This document shows, in pieces, positions 7,573 to 17,630 of a stretch of 64,000 nucleotides of DNA. The stretch is taken from NCBI RefSeq assembly GCF_009937955.1, contig NZ_AP018439.1, forward strand, positions 1,984,001 through 2,048,000. The letters run 5' to 3'. Positions within the stretch are counted from its first letter, which is position 1; every line of letters begins with the position of its first letter. The translations under genes and the position numbers were made by a program. This DNA is from Undibacterium sp. KW1. GTDB lineage: Bacteria; Pseudomonadota; Gammaproteobacteria; Burkholderiales; Burkholderiaceae_D. The notes under the pieces were generated by a model. It was not told where the DNA came from, did not search any database, and worked only from the letters and a program-made list of their open reading frames with translations.

Positions 7573-10462
7573 GACCATTCCTTGCATACTTATGACGCCA
7601 TTCATGACACCAGCCCTGCTCAAACTGACCGGGCTGAATAAAATATCCTCTATCTCCTTCAAGAGTACAGCTTCTGTACTGTGCCTCTGTTTTTGCCTCT
7701 TTTTGCTGGCCCTGTGCGGTCATGCTTCTGCGGTGCAAACCGAAGCGCAGACTGGTGGCAGGCCGCAGGAGTCCCAGCGCTTTGAAAAAAATCTGACGCG
7801 CGGTGAACCAGTGCCCTCGTGGGTGGAATATGATAATGGAAGCCAGGTGGCAAATGCCAGTAACGCAGCACCACTGGTGGTTCGCCTGTCTGACGTCCAG
7901 ACCTATGTGGATAAGCAGGCGAGCACTTATGTGCATCGCATGATGCAGGCAAATGAAGCCTCTATGCTAACCCAGGTGGGCCGGATTGAGATTCCATTTC
8001 ATCCTGAATATCAAAAAGTGGGCTTGCACAGCATCCGGGTCATACGGGGCAGTCAGGTGTTTGACAAAACGACCACTGCTGATATCCGTTATCTGCAGAT
8101 GGAAAGTGAACTTGATTCCGGTATTTTTACGGGTTCAGTTACTGCGTCGATTGTGATTGATGATATCCGCGTGGGCGATATTGTCGATATAGCGTATTCA
8201 ACTACGGGGCAGAATCCGGTTTTTGATGGCCATTTCTTCTCGACCCTGGTATGGGATAATGGCTACCCGATTTTACGTAAGCGCATACGCCTGAACACAC
8301 CAGCCAGCAGGCCTGTCAAGTACCGCATTCTTGGCCAGGGCAGTGGCAATATCCAAACCAGGGAAGAGCAGCTTGCGGGCCGCAAGATCATTACATTTAC
8401 TGCCGATCAGATCAATGCAATAGAGTTTGAACCCTATGTGCCGCACGACATATTCCAGTTCAGGGTCATACAGTTTTCAGAGTTTTCACAATGGCAGCAA
8501 GTCAATCAATGGGCGCAAAACCTGTTTGACGTCAGCATCAATAGTGCCGAACTCGATAAAGTCGTGGCGGGGCTGCGTGGGGCGGGTAACTCAGACCAGA
8601 CTGTGCAGCAAGCGCTGGCTTATGTACAAAATGAGATACGCTATCTGTCGATTTCCATAGGTGAGAATTCTCACAAGCCTTTCCCGCCGGACGTGGTGTT
8701 GGCGCGCCGTTACGGCGATTGCAAGGACAAGTCTTTGCTGTTATCAACGATTTTGCGCAAATTGGGGATAGAGGCAGCTCCGGTTCTGATTTCTGCATCC
8801 AATCCAGCAATGCCAGGAAAAATGCTACCTTCACCTTTGGCATTTGACCATGCAATTGTCAGGGTAAAAGTGAATGGCAAAGTCTATTACCTCGACCCGA
8901 CCAGGGCAGCCCAGTACGGGCCGCTTGCCAATATGGGGCAGGTACATGGCGGTGCTGAAGTACTGGTGATTAACAAGGATACTTTTGAACTTGCCACGAT
9001 TTCCAAAAATGAAGAGGGTATCGCGACCGTCAATGCACGCCTGGAAAAAATACGCCTGGATAAAATGGATGGTGTAGCCGAGTTTCAGGTCACGCATCAA
9101 TATTCAGGCATAGAAGCTGAGCAGGTGCGTTCTTACCTGGCACGGCAAACCAGGGAGCAATTGAAAAATGCCTACGTCGCCTCAGTGTTGAGACGCTATC
9201 CTGATGCCGAGCTCAAGTCAGGCCCAACTGTTGCTGACAACCGCCAGGCCAATACTGTCAATATTGAATTGAAATTCCAGATACCTGGCTTGCTGGTCAA
9301 GAATGCTTCTGGATGGCAACTGCGCTATCAGGCATCAAATATGCGTGAGCGTTTTTATATTCCTGAAAATCCCAAACGCAAGCAAGCCCTGATCGTGCCG
9401 ACACATCCGCCACTGATACGCTATGAACTGGAGGCCAGATTGCCAGAAGAGGTCAATGCGAACTACACGCCTTCGATTACAAATATTGATGACCCGGCAT
9501 TCAAGGCAAGCGAAACTTTGACTTTCAAACAGAATGTATTCAAGGCCAGCGTAGAGCTGCGAAGCCTGAAAGACAGGGTAGTGCCGCAGGACGTGGTTGA
9601 TTTTATGGCGAATACCCGCAAAGTCGGTGTCATGCTGGAAGGTAGCATACAGATACGCAAGACGGACTTGCGTGAAGCTGCTGTCCGTGATCTGCCTGAC
9701 GTGCCAATCAAGCAGAAGGTCAAGGAACAACTGGAAGAGGAAATACGCAACAAATCCAGCCTCATCAATGAAGCGCGTGCCAGCGGCAGTATCCCCGCGC
9801 TTGCACTCTGTGAACGCAGCCTGGCCTATGCGCGTATGGGGCGCAAGTCCGATGCCCTCGCAGATCTGCAGATAGCCAGAAAGGATGCCCCGGATAGCCA
9901 GGAATATTTACGCTGTCGTTCAAATGCCTATTATGCGACAGGGGACTTTAAAAACAGTGAAGCAGACAGCGCGCGCCTGTTGTCTCTTGGGGCTGCTGAT
10001 AGCAGGCTTTACATGTCACGCGGCATGTCCTTGTTTGCCCTGGGTAAATGGCGGGAGGCTGCAGATAGTTTTGCTTTGGCGATAGAGCAAGGCAGTGGCA
10101 GCCAGGCCAAATTGCGCGCCAGCATCATGCGCCAACTGGCACTCAGGCGGCAAAATCTGTCATCCAATGTCAATAACACCGTGGATGGCAGTGATGACTG
10201 GCTCAGTGACATGTTGTCAGCCACTTATGCAGGCGGGAAGTCGGAAGACCAGGTATTGCATCAGGTGCATAAGCGCACAGGAGATGAGCTTGATGTGGCA
10301 TTGGCCGAAGCCTATTTCTACATCGCTCAATTGAATATGATTAACGGTAACAAGATCAAGGCCTCGGTATACATGCAGAGATCTGTTGAAAAAAGTCCGC
10401 TCAACGCAGATTACCGTCCATTGGCTGAGTTTGAAGCAGAGCGATTAAAGAAAAATAAATAA
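7571..10462 (+). CDS. Exported DUF3857 / transglutaminase-like protein with C-terminal TPR repeats
   Basis: 963 residues. A long N-terminal segment ends in a hydrophobic stretch (SVLCLCFCLFLLALCGHASA), so it is probably exported or membrane-anchored. Residues ~80-300 are DUF3857, followed by a transglutaminase-like fold with a full catalytic triad: C384 in RYGDCKDKS, H427 in FDHAIV and D442 in YLDPT. The C-terminal third (~730-960) has TPR-like helical pairs (ERSLAYARMGRKSDALADL). Such proteins are thought to be thiol proteases or cross-linkers of the envelope; the substrate is unknown. The GTG start at 7571 lacks a good ribosome site, and ATGs at 7592 and 7604 are alternatives. The coiled-coil gene follows after 22 bases. 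Confidence 0.82.
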   Translation: MTIPCILMTPFMTPALLKLTGLNKISSISFKSTASVLCLCFCLFLLALCGHASAVQTEAQTGGRPQESQRFEKNLTRGEPVPSWVEYDNGSQVANASNAAPLVVRLSDVQTYVDKQASTYVHRMMQANEASMLTQVGRIEIPFHPEYQKVGLHSIRVIRGSQVFDKTTTADIRYLQMESELDSGIFTGSVTASIVIDDIRVGDIVDIAYSTTGQNPVFDGHFFSTLVWDNGYPILRKRIRLNTPASRPVKYRILGQGSGNIQTREEQLAGRKIITFTADQINAIEFEPYVPHDIFQFRVIQFSEFSQWQQVNQWAQNLFDVSINSAELDKVVAGLRGAGNSDQTVQQALAYVQNEIRYLSISIGENSHKPFPPDVVLARRYGDCKDKSLLLSTILRKLGIEAAPVLISASNPAMPGKMLPSPLAFDHAIVRVKVNGKVYYLDPTRAAQYGPLANMGQVHGGAEVLVINKDTFELATISKNEEGIATVNARLEKIRLDKMDGVAEFQVTHQYSGIEAEQVRSYLARQTREQLKNAYVASVLRRYPDAELKSGPTVADNRQANTVNIELKFQIPGLLVKNASGWQLRYQASNMRERFYIPENPKRKQALIVPTHPPLIRYELEARLPEEVNANYTPSITNIDDPAFKASETLTFKQNVFKASVELRSLKDRVVPQDVVDFMANTRKVGVMLEGSIQIRKTDLREAAVRDLPDVPIKQKVKEQLEEEIRNKSSLINEARASGSIPALALCERSLAYARMGRKSDALADLQIARKDAPDSQEYLRCRSNAYYATGDFKNSEADSARLLSLGAADSRLYMSRGMSLFALGKWREAADSFALAIEQGSGSQAKLRASIMRQLALRRQNLSSNVNNTVDGSDDWLSDMLSATYAGGKSEDQVLHQVHKRTGDELDVALAEAYFYIAQLNMINGNKIKASVYMQRSVEKSPLNADYRPLAEFEAERLKKNK

Positions 10463-10484
10463 AACTATTGATGAGGGAGTAGTG

Positions 10485-11714
10485 ATGTTGGTGTGTAGAT
10501 TATTGTTAGTGCTGTTTTTGTCGTCTCTGGCATCGTTTTCTGGTGCCGCCGGGATACCGATCAAGAATCCGGCAGCGCTTGAGGATGTGCAACAGATTGT
10601 CAGTACCTTTGGTATAGACCAGGGAGTACAGAATGCTATTCGCCGTGACCTGGAAAATAACAACAAGACGAAGCCTGAATTGTATTTTGATCCGGTAATT
10701 TATATGCAGCCGTTTACAGTCGAGGCGATTAATAAGCATATTTCTGTCGTGCTGGCAAAATACATTTCATCGGATTATGCACAAAAGCTGTTGAAGGAAT
10801 TACCCAAGCCTGCTGGTAAAATCTCCACCCGTCTCTGGCGGGCTGAAATGAATCAGAGTCTTGATGCGGCACGTGGCGAATTCAATAAGTTGTCACCAGC
10901 TGATCGTAAGGCAGTTAATGACTTTCGCTCTTCGCCAACCTTCCTGAGCATGCTCAATGCACTCAATAACAGCCGGGAGGAGCGTCAGGAAGAGTTGGGG
11001 AACTGGTCAGGCAATGAAATGCGTGCGAGGGTACAGCAATCGCGCAAGGCAATTGCAGAATTGATGGAAATCAGTATCAAGCTTGAAAAAGAAGAAATTG
11101 ACGAAAACGTCAAATTGTCCGAACGTATTCCTCTTACTGGCCAGCGCTCTTTTGATCAGGAAGCTCGTCTGACTTTCGAATACCTGCGTGCCAATATCAA
11201 ACAGAATTTGCGTTTCTCGGAAGAGCTCAAGGCATTGGACCTGGCGAATGCATTAAAACCTGCCACCCTGACTTCCCGCCAGGGCATAGAAAACAGCAAC
11301 CTGGCCATTCTTGCAGCAGAGGCCATGTTTGACAATAACTCCAAGCGCTACGATAGCCTGCGCGCAAGCTATACCGACGCCATTGAAAAAATCGTCATGT
11401 CGCCGCAACAGAGGCAGGATGTTATCGCCAACAATAAAAAGAATATGGAAGATATCCTCGAATTGAGGATAAGGCGCAATGAACATTTGCGTGCTTTTCT
11501 TGAACTGAAAAAACAGGTGCTGGCGCTGTGTGAGAGCAGATTCGGAAAAATAAAAGTGGAAAGTGATACCCTAGTTTTCGACAACGAGCAGGATGTCAAT
11601 CAATATAACAGTCTCGTCAGGCAGATCAATGCAGAACGACAGGCCCTGCTGGACATGGAAAAGCAAGACCTGGATGAACGCAGCCGTTCATTGGCGACGT
11701 TCAGAAAGAAATAG
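10485..11714 (+). CDS. Secreted coiled-coil protein of unknown function
   Basis: 409 residues from the ATG at 10485, preceded by GAGGGAG at good spacing; an in-frame GTG one codon earlier is less likely. Signal peptide LVCRLLLVLFLSSLASFSGAAG. The rest is helical and charged, with long heptad-like stretches such as ISIKLEKEEIDENVKLSER and a C-terminal VRQINAERQALLDMEKQDLDERSR. I recognise no family or catalytic motif. It sits 22 bases behind the transglutaminase-like gene and ends at a terminator, so the two form an operon and probably act together in the periplasm. That is an inference from position only. Confidence 0.72.
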   Translation: MLVCRLLLVLFLSSLASFSGAAGIPIKNPAALEDVQQIVSTFGIDQGVQNAIRRDLENNNKTKPELYFDPVIYMQPFTVEAINKHISVVLAKYISSDYAQKLLKELPKPAGKISTRLWRAEMNQSLDAARGEFNKLSPADRKAVNDFRSSPTFLSMLNALNNSREERQEELGNWSGNEMRARVQQSRKAIAELMEISIKLEKEEIDENVKLSERIPLTGQRSFDQEARLTFEYLRANIKQNLRFSEELKALDLANALKPATLTSRQGIENSNLAILAAEAMFDNNSKRYDSLRASYTDAIEKIVMSPQQRQDVIANNKKNMEDILELRIRRNEHLRAFLELKKQVLALCESRFGKIKVESDTLVFDNEQDVNQYNSLVRQINAERQALLDMEKQDLDERSRSLATFRKK

Positions 11715-11729
11715 AAGGCCATAAAAATT

Positions 11730-11772
11730 AGCCAGCCCAGCGTGGGTGATTGTCTGGTCTGGCTGTTTTTTT
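11730..11772 (+). terminator. Rho-independent terminator of the DUF3857 operon
   Basis: Arms AGCCAGCCCAG (11730-11740) and CTGGTCTGGCT (11754-11764) pair with one mismatch, and are followed by G and a run of eight Ts. Confidence 0.75.
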
Positions 11773-11845
11773 AAAGCATGTTCTAAGGCATGTTCCGAAA
11801 CATATATTGATTGATTTCAGGGTTAAAGTTGACTGCCTTGAATTT

Positions 11846-12486
11846 TTAAACAATCACATTGCTCAAGGCGTAGCGTATCAGGTCGGCCTGACCTTCGATG
11901 TTAAGTTTGCGTTTGATATTGAGCCTGTGGGTTTCCACCGTCCTGACACTGAGCCCCAGTTCCTTGGCAATATGTTTATTCGATTTGCCAGTTGCTATGC
12001 ATGTCAGGATGGATTTTTCTCTCAGCGTCAAAATCTGGCTGGTGTCACTGCTGGCAGTTTGCCGGTTCAGGCCCGAACTGAAATATGTGCCCCGGCAATG
12101 ACGGTATCAATTGCCTCTATGATTTCTACAGCTGGCGCATCCTTGAGTACGTAAGCGCGGGCGCCGGCCTGCATGGACTGATTCACGTATTCAGTTTTTT
12201 CATGCATAGACAACATGATGACTGCGATGTGCGGGTACTCAGTCTTGAAACGGGCAGTCAGGCTGATGCCATTGCCTGTGCCAAGATTAATATCCATCAG
12301 CATCAGGTCTATGGGTTTGCTGGCAGCGATGGCCAGTGCTTCTTCTGCCGTACCTGCTTCACCGGCTATCCTGATGCTGGCGATGGTTTCCAGCCTTGCC
12401 CTGAGTCCGTCCCTGACCAGGGGGTGATCATCGACGAGTAACAAATGCACTTGTCGTACAGCTTGGACCGGTATCTGCTCGGTCAT
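11846..12486 (-). pseudogene. NarL/FixJ-type response regulator, split by a frameshift
   Basis: The first fragment (from 12486) is a complete receiver domain: LLLVDDHPLVRDGLRARL, phosphoacceptor Asp in LMLMDINLGTGNG, and the Lys in AYVLKDA. The second fragment (ends 11846) is a LuxR-type helix-turn-helix: LTLREKSILTCIATGKSNK, then IAKELGLSVRTVETHRLNI. Between them the HTH frame continues upstream without stops as TYFSSGLNRQTASSDTSQ. Restoring one base in the C4 run at 12090-12093 joins the parts as VIAGGTYFSSGL, typical for the family linker. So this is one ~213-residue regulator with a one-base deletion, real or technical. Its ATG overlaps the stop of the kinase gene by four bases, so the two are translationally coupled partners. 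Confidence 0.85.
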
Positions 12487-13849
12487 TGGTTATCTCCATT
12501 TGGTATGCTGGCGGTGACAGTCGTGCCGCTGGTATCGGATTGTAATTGCAAATTACCATTAATCGCAGCCAGACGTTCACGCATATTGCTAAGGCCTATG
12601 CCACGGTGTGGGTGGTTCGCCACACCCTTGATATCAAACCCGCGTCCGTCATCGCTGATGATGAGATTGATGTTTTCAGCGTCGCTGAGCAGGTGCACAT
12701 TGACCTGGCTGACTTGCTGGGCATGTTTATGTATATTCGTCAGAGCTTCCTGTGCCACCCTGAACAGGACGGTGTTGCCGATTTCATCGAGCGCATGGAA
12801 ATCGCCAGAAGCATGAAAGCTGACTGGCAAGCCACTGGCATGTTCAAACTCATCGCACAGATGTTCAAAGGCGGCCACCAGGCCCAGATCATCGAGCAGG
12901 GCAGGGCGCAGGTTGTGGGAGATGCGCCTGACTTCGCTGAGTGCTTCATTGAGCTGGTCTGTGGCACGGGCAAATGACAGTTTTGCCGCTTCCGGGCCTG
13001 CGCCTGCCTGATGCAGTTTGACCTGACCTGATTCGATCTGCAGCTTGACGGAAACCAGTAGCTGACTCAGGCCATCATGCAGGTCACGGGACAGACGGGC
13101 ACGCTCATCTTCCTGCGAGCTGACTACGCTTTGCGCGAGTACCTTGAGCTTGGCTTCGGCAAGCCGCGATTCAGTGATATTCAGGGCCAGGCCGGACAGG
13201 GCAATCAGCAAGGCGCTGATAATGGCGATGCCAGCGATCCATGACATGGTGCTTTGTATGTTTTTTGCCACTTGCACATCAATTTTATTGAGGGCGTTAT
13301 CGACGTCGTCGAGATATATCCCCGTGCCCATCATCCAGCCCCATTTTTCCAGGTGCACCACATAACCGAGTTTGGGCATGACCTTGTGCATCGAGGGTTT
13401 TTCCCACATATAACGGATGGCGCCACCTCCTGCCCGGGCTTTATTGAGCAGGTTTTGTATGGTCAGACTGCCCTGGGGATCGGTCATATTCCACAGATCC
13501 TGGCCTACCAGGTCAGGCCGGCGGGATGCATAAGATTTTTACCATCCATGTCGTAGATGTAAAAATATCCATCATCCCCAAAATCCAGGGCCGCGAGTAT
13601 TTTCTTGGCTTCTTCCTGCGTGGCAGGGCCTTGCTGCTTGCCATTGTAAAGGTGGGCAATGGCTGCAGTGCCCAGGGTGACATAATGCTTGAGTTCAGCT
13701 TCTTTGCTGGACAGGTAGGCTTGCTCTATCGTGCTTCTTTGCTGTTTTGCTAAAAAAGTCGCCTGATAAAATACCGCCATGGCAATACCGGCAAAAGCCA
13801 GTAGCAGCGGGACAACAGCCAGCAATATGATTTTATGCCTGAGCTTCAT
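12483..13849 (-). pseudogene. Cache-domain sensor histidine kinase (HisKA_3 type), split by a frameshift
   Basis: The N-terminal fragment (13849 to 13505) has a membrane anchor, IILLAVVPLLLAFAGIAMAV, and the first half of a periplasmic Cache domain (DDGYFYIYDMDGKNLMHPA). The second fragment completes the Cache domain (GWMMGTGIYLDDVD), then a second membrane helix, then the kinase: phosphoacceptor His in RLSRDLHDGLSQ, ATP-binding DDGRGFD and RGIGLSNMRERL. In the shifted frame the join reads PDLVGQDLWNMTDPQG, the usual Cache sequence, so one base is missing near 13517-13525 (GCCGGCGGG region). It signals to the overlapping NarL-type regulator. Ligand unknown; Cache domains often sense small organic acids or amino acids. 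Confidence 0.85.
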
Positions 13850-13966
13850 GGGAGAAATCTGAGCCTGCGTTTAATAAAGCATTTGAAAAAGGTATCTACT
13901 CTAGCCTTGAACTCAATTAAAGCAAAATTTAATCGGACTGGGGGAGGGGGAATTTGCCGGGGAATG

Positions 13967-13995
13967 AAAAAAAGCCCCGCAGTGCGGGGCTTTTT
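13967..13995 (-). terminator. Bidirectional-looking terminator downstream of the cold-shock gene
   Basis: A 12-bp perfect stem (AAAAAGCCCCGC, 13969-13980, with 13984-13995), 3-base loop, and on the minus strand a run of seven Ts. It is 31 bases past the cspA-type stop. Confidence 0.88.
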
Positions 13996-14025
13996 AAAAA
14001 ACCAGAATCTGAGAAAAATCAGAGA

Positions 14026-14229
14026 TTAAGGGTTTTGGATGTTGGAAGCTTGCTTGCCTTTAGGGCCTTGCGTGACTTCGAACGTTACTTTTTGACCTTC
14101 TTTCAGGGTCTTGAAGCCGTTCATCTGGATTGCGGAAAAGTGGGCGAACAAATCCTCACCACCGTCATCCGGAGTGATAAAGCCGAAACCTTTGGAATCA
14201 TTGAACCACTTGACGGTACCTGTTGCCAT
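14026..14229 (-). CDS. cspA: Cold-shock protein, CspA family
   Basis: 67 residues, a single cold-shock domain (five-stranded OB fold) that binds single-stranded RNA and DNA and acts as an RNA chaperone. RNP1 is KGFGFI and RNP2 is DLFAHF, both intact, with [17 protein letters not shown] at the start. Bacteria carry several paralogues, so the exact letter cannot be set from sequence alone. Monocistronic, with a promoter about 90 bases upstream and a strong terminator. The leader is AT-rich, as is usual for temperature-responsive csp genes. Confidence 0.95.
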   Translation of the reverse strand: MATGTVKWFNDSKGFGFITPDDGGEDLFAHFSAIQMNGFKTLKEGQKVTFEVTQGPKGKQASNIQNP

Positions 14230-14626
14230 AATGCATCTTTCAAATAGAAACTAATCACACGAGCCGTAAAAGCAAGAAACCTAGCACTACGCTACCTCCC
14301 CCTTGACCTGCTCACTTCATATTGACGATTTACTACTTTATTTGTCAATAAATATCATTCTTGGCGGAAAAAAAGCTAAAGTCAAGAAACTTCTGGTTAC
14401 ATATCAAGTAGTTTTGCAGTACTGTTGTATTTTTACTTAATGACAAGAAAATTCCCTGATATTTGATGTGTAGAAATAGTTTTGCCATTGAAACTTGATC
14501 TAAAGGAATTGATCACCATCTGCGAGGAAAGCAGAAAGCGCGTAACATTGACCAAGGAGAAAATTAAGCCGTTTTTATTCGCTTATTATTTGTCTCTGAA
14601 ATGAATCAACGTACTAGAATATACGT
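14230..14626. other. Divergent intergenic region between cspA-type gene and clpS
   Basis: 397 AT-rich bases. The left third is the cspA leader and promoter. The right part must hold the clpSA promoter; TTGACC at 14548-14553 is a possible -35, but no matching -10 at good spacing was found. No gene or tRNA is visible. Confidence 0.5.
14319..14348 (-). promoter_or_regulatory. Probable sigma-70 promoter of the cspA-type gene
   Basis: On the minus strand TTGACA (complement of 14343-14348) and CAATAT (complement of 14319-14324) stand 18 bases apart. This gives a leader of roughly 80 bases before the start codon at 14229. Confidence 0.55.
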
Positions 14627-14935
14627 ATGGGAAACAAGCAAGAAAACGGTACGATACTGGAACGTCAGGCGCAGAAGTTAAAACCGCCTTCCATGTATCA
14701 GGTAATTTTACTCAACGACGACTACACTCCTATGGAGTTTGTGGTGGCGATCGTTCAGGAATATTTTAATAAGGATCGTGAGACTGCCATGCAGATCATG
14801 CTCAAGGTGCACAGGGATGGCAAAGGGATATGTGGTGTCTATTCCAAGGATATTGCGCTGACCAAAGTGGAACTCGTTTTAACGCACGCCCGTAAGGCAG
14901 GACACCCCCTGCAATGTGTGATGGAGGAAGTATGA
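14627..14935 (+). CDS. clpS: ATP-dependent Clp protease adaptor ClpS
   Basis: 102 residues. ClpS recognises destabilising N-terminal residues and hands N-degron substrates to ClpAP. The family core is visible: [17 protein letters not shown], with the Asp pair that grips the substrate amino group, then [21 protein letters not shown] and CGVYSKDIA. The N-terminal ~20 residues are the flexible tail that enters ClpA. Its stop overlaps the clpA start by four bases (ATGA at 14932-14935), a conserved and translationally coupled pair. Confidence 0.97.
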   Translation: MGNKQENGTILERQAQKLKPPSMYQVILLNDDYTPMEFVVAIVQEYFNKDRETAMQIMLKVHRDGKGICGVYSKDIALTKVELVLTHARKAGHPLQCVMEEV

Positions 14936-17232
14936 TTGCGCAAGAACTGGAAGTTAGTTTGCATATGGCCTTTGTCGAGGCCAGGCAGGCTCGTTATGAA
15001 TTCATCACGGTAGAGCACCTGCTGCTCGCCTTGCTGGATAACCCTTCTGCTGCGGAGGTGTTAAGAGCCTGCGCAGTGAATATCGAGGATTTGCGCAAAA
15101 CCCTGGGTAATTTCATTACTGATAATACCCCTACAGTTCCTGGCACCAATGAGGTTGATACCCAGCCTACGCTTGGTTTCCAGCGCGTGATACAGCGCGC
15201 CATCATGCACGTGCAGTCAGCCTCGAATGGCAAGAAAGAGGTGACTGGTGCGAATGTGCTGGTCGCCATCTTCGGCGAGAAGGATTCGCATGCTGTGTAT
15301 TATTTGCATCAGCAGGGCGTGACACGTCTGGATGTGGTCAACTTCATTTCGCATGGCGTACGTAAAGACAGCCATAACGAAGTACCAAAATCACCTGAAG
15401 GCGGTGAGGAAAATCAGGCCGAAGCACAAGCCAAGGAAAATCCGCTGGATCAGTTCACGCAGAACCTGAATAAGGCTGCTGCTGAAGGCAAGATAGACCC
15501 GCTGATAGGCCGCGACAACGAAGTAGAGCGCGTGATCCAGATCCTTTGCCGTCGCCGCAAAAACAATCCTTTGCTGGTGGGTGAAGCCGGTGTTGGTAAA
15601 ACAGCTATTGCTGAGGGCCTGGCATGGCGCATCACGCAAAGTGACGTACCAGATATTTTGCAAAACGCCGTTGTCTATTCTCTGGACATGGGGGCTTTGC
15701 TCGCAGGTACCAAATACCGTGGCGACTTTGAGTTGCGCCTCAAGGGTGTGCTCAAACAGCTCAAAGACACGCCTAACGGCATTTTGTTCATTGATGAAAT
15801 CCATACCATCATCGGTGCTGGCTCAGCGTCGGGCGGTACGCTGGATGCGTCCAATCTCTTGAAACCAGCCTTGTCCAGTGGACAACTGAAGTGCATAGGT
15901 GCGACCACTTATACAGAATACCGTGGTGTTTTTGAAAAAGACCATGCACTGGCACGTCGTTTCCAGAAAATCGATGTCAACGAACCAACGGTAGAACAAA
16001 CCGTACAAATCTTGCGTGGCTTGAAAGCCAAGTTCGAAGAGCATCACAACGTCAAGTATTCAGCCTCTGCGCTGACGACTGCGGCAGAGCTGTCTGCACG
16101 ATTCATCAATGACCGTCATTTGCCTGACAAGGCGATTGATGTCATCGACGAGGCTGGTGCTGCGCAGCGTATTTTGCCCAAGTCCAAGCAAAAGAAAACC
16201 ATAGGCAAGGCCGATATCGAAGACATCATTTCGAAAATCGCCCGTATTCCGCCACAGACTGTTAACCAGGATGACCGCAGCAAACTGCAAACCATAGAAC
16301 GCGACCTGAAAAATGTCGTGTTCGGGCAAGAGCCTGCCATTGAAGCATTGGCTTCCTCGATCAAGATGGCGCGTGCTGGTCTCGGCAAGACAGACAAACC
16401 TATCGGTTCCTTCCTGTTCTCTGGTCCTACCGGTGTGGGTAAAACCGAGGTTGCCAAGCAACTGGCATTCACCCTTGGTATAGAATTGATACGCTTTGAC
16501 ATGTCTGAATACATGGAGCGTCATGCCGTCAGCCGTCTGATCGGTGCGCCTCCGGGTTATGTGGGCTTTGATCAGGGTGGTTTGATGACGGAAGCCATCA
16601 CCAAAAAACCACATGCCGTGTTGCTGCTGGATGAAATTGAAAAAGCCCATCCTGATGTTTTCAACATTTTGTTGCAGGTGATGGACCATGGTACGTTAAC
16701 AGATAACAACGGTCGCAAGGCAGATTTCCGCAATGTGATCATTATCATGACGACAAATGCGGGCGCTGAAAGTTTGCAAAAACGTTCTATCGGTTTCAAC
16801 GACAGCAAAGAAGCTGGCGATGAAATGGCTGATATCAAACGCATGTTTACGCCTGAGTTCCGTAACCGTCTGGATGCCATTATCAGCTTCCGTGCACTCG
16901 ATGAAGAGATCATCTTGCGGGTAGTCGATAAATTCCTCATGCAGCTCGAAGAGCAATTGCATGAGAAAAAAGTCGAAGCTACCTTTAGTGATAATTTGCG
17001 CAAGTTCCTCGGTAAAAAAGGCTTTGATCCTTTGATGGGCGCACGACCTATGGCGCGTTTGATACAGGATATGATACGCAAAGCCTTGGCGGATGAGCTC
17101 TTATTCGGTAAGCTGGTGACAGGCGGACGTGTGATTGTCGATCTTGACGATAAAGACCAGATAAAACTGGAATTTTCTGAAGGCGATGCCACCCCACCTG
17201 AGGCATCACAAGAGGTGGTGGAAGTAGAATAA
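14932..17232 (+). CDS. clpA: ATP-dependent Clp protease ATP-binding subunit ClpA
   Basis: 766 residues from the ATG at 14932, which has GGAGGAAG just upstream; an ATG six codons earlier lies inside the ribosome site. Hexameric AAA+ unfoldase that feeds substrates to ClpP. In order: Clp_N domain (~1-140, binds ClpS), first AAA+ module (Walker [15 protein letters not shown], Walker [11 protein letters not shown]), then the second (Walker [15 protein letters not shown], Walker [12 protein letters not shown]). RSIGF between them and the C-terminal domain is the loop that docks on ClpP. An acidic tail ends the protein. clpP is not in this window. Confidence 0.97.
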   Translation: MIAQELEVSLHMAFVEARQARYEFITVEHLLLALLDNPSAAEVLRACAVNIEDLRKTLGNFITDNTPTVPGTNEVDTQPTLGFQRVIQRAIMHVQSASNGKKEVTGANVLVAIFGEKDSHAVYYLHQQGVTRLDVVNFISHGVRKDSHNEVPKSPEGGEENQAEAQAKENPLDQFTQNLNKAAAEGKIDPLIGRDNEVERVIQILCRRRKNNPLLVGEAGVGKTAIAEGLAWRITQSDVPDILQNAVVYSLDMGALLAGTKYRGDFELRLKGVLKQLKDTPNGILFIDEIHTIIGAGSASGGTLDASNLLKPALSSGQLKCIGATTYTEYRGVFEKDHALARRFQKIDVNEPTVEQTVQILRGLKAKFEEHHNVKYSASALTTAAELSARFINDRHLPDKAIDVIDEAGAAQRILPKSKQKKTIGKADIEDIISKIARIPPQTVNQDDRSKLQTIERDLKNVVFGQEPAIEALASSIKMARAGLGKTDKPIGSFLFSGPTGVGKTEVAKQLAFTLGIELIRFDMSEYMERHAVSRLIGAPPGYVGFDQGGLMTEAITKKPHAVLLLDEIEKAHPDVFNILLQVMDHGTLTDNNGRKADFRNVIIIMTTNAGAESLQKRSIGFNDSKEAGDEMADIKRMFTPEFRNRLDAIISFRALDEEIILRVVDKFLMQLEEQLHEKKVEATFSDNLRKFLGKKGFDPLMGARPMARLIQDMIRKALADELLFGKLVTGGRVIVDLDDKDQIKLEFSEGDATPPEASQEVVEVE

Positions 17233-17247
17233 TCCTGCCCTTGTCTG

Positions 17248-17271
17248 CCCCGGCCCTGGCCGGGGTTTTTT
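17248..17271 (+). terminator. Rho-independent terminator of clpSA
   Basis: GC-rich stem CCCCGGCC (17248-17255) with GGCCGGGG (17258-17265) and a T6 tail. Confidence 0.88.
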
Positions 17272-17306
17272 ATTAATTTGTATATTTTTGCGTGATGGAG
17301 ACAAGT

Positions 17307-17573
17307 ATGGCTGGCCTGACACTTCCCACATATGTCCTTGAATATACAACTAAAACCATAGACGCAGTTCTGTCCCAGGCAGCCCTGGAAGGAAATGAGG
17401 TTGAAGTTGATGTCTATGAGCGTAGCGATGTCAGCAAGAAGCATGTTGCACTGGGCAAGCGCCTGAAAGGCGATAGTGACATGTTCCGCGTCTCAGTAGG
17501 TTCTCATGATGATGACTGGAATTACACCATTCTGCGTGAATCGGCGGGGCGCAGCCGCAAAATGAAAAAGTAG
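17307..17573 (+). CDS. Small conserved-looking protein of unknown function
   Basis: 88 residues from the ATG at 17307, which has GGAG seven bases upstream; in-frame starts at 17292 and 17295 are less likely. Opens MAGLTLPTYVLEYTTKTID. No signal peptide or membrane segment. An acidic middle is followed by a strongly basic end (SAGRSRKMKK), which suggests nucleic acid or acidic-partner contact, though no motif supports this. It lies between two terminators, so it is its own transcription unit. I do not recognise a family. Confidence 0.65.
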   Translation: MAGLTLPTYVLEYTTKTIDAVLSQAALEGNEVEVDVYERSDVSKKHVALGKRLKGDSDMFRVSVGSHDDDWNYTILRESAGRSRKMKK

Positions 17574-17582
17574 TAGCAAAAC

Positions 17583-17622
17583 AAAAGCCCGGCGCAGATT
17601 GAACTGAGCCGGGCTTTTGTTT
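17583..17622 (+). terminator. Terminator shared by the small unknown gene and the convergent osmC gene
   Basis: An 11-bp perfect stem (AAAAGCCCGGC, 17583-17593, with 17608-17618) around a 14-base loop. T-rich on the plus side and A-rich on the other, so it can act in both directions between convergent genes. Confidence 0.8.
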
Positions 17623-17630
17623 TGAGCTTA

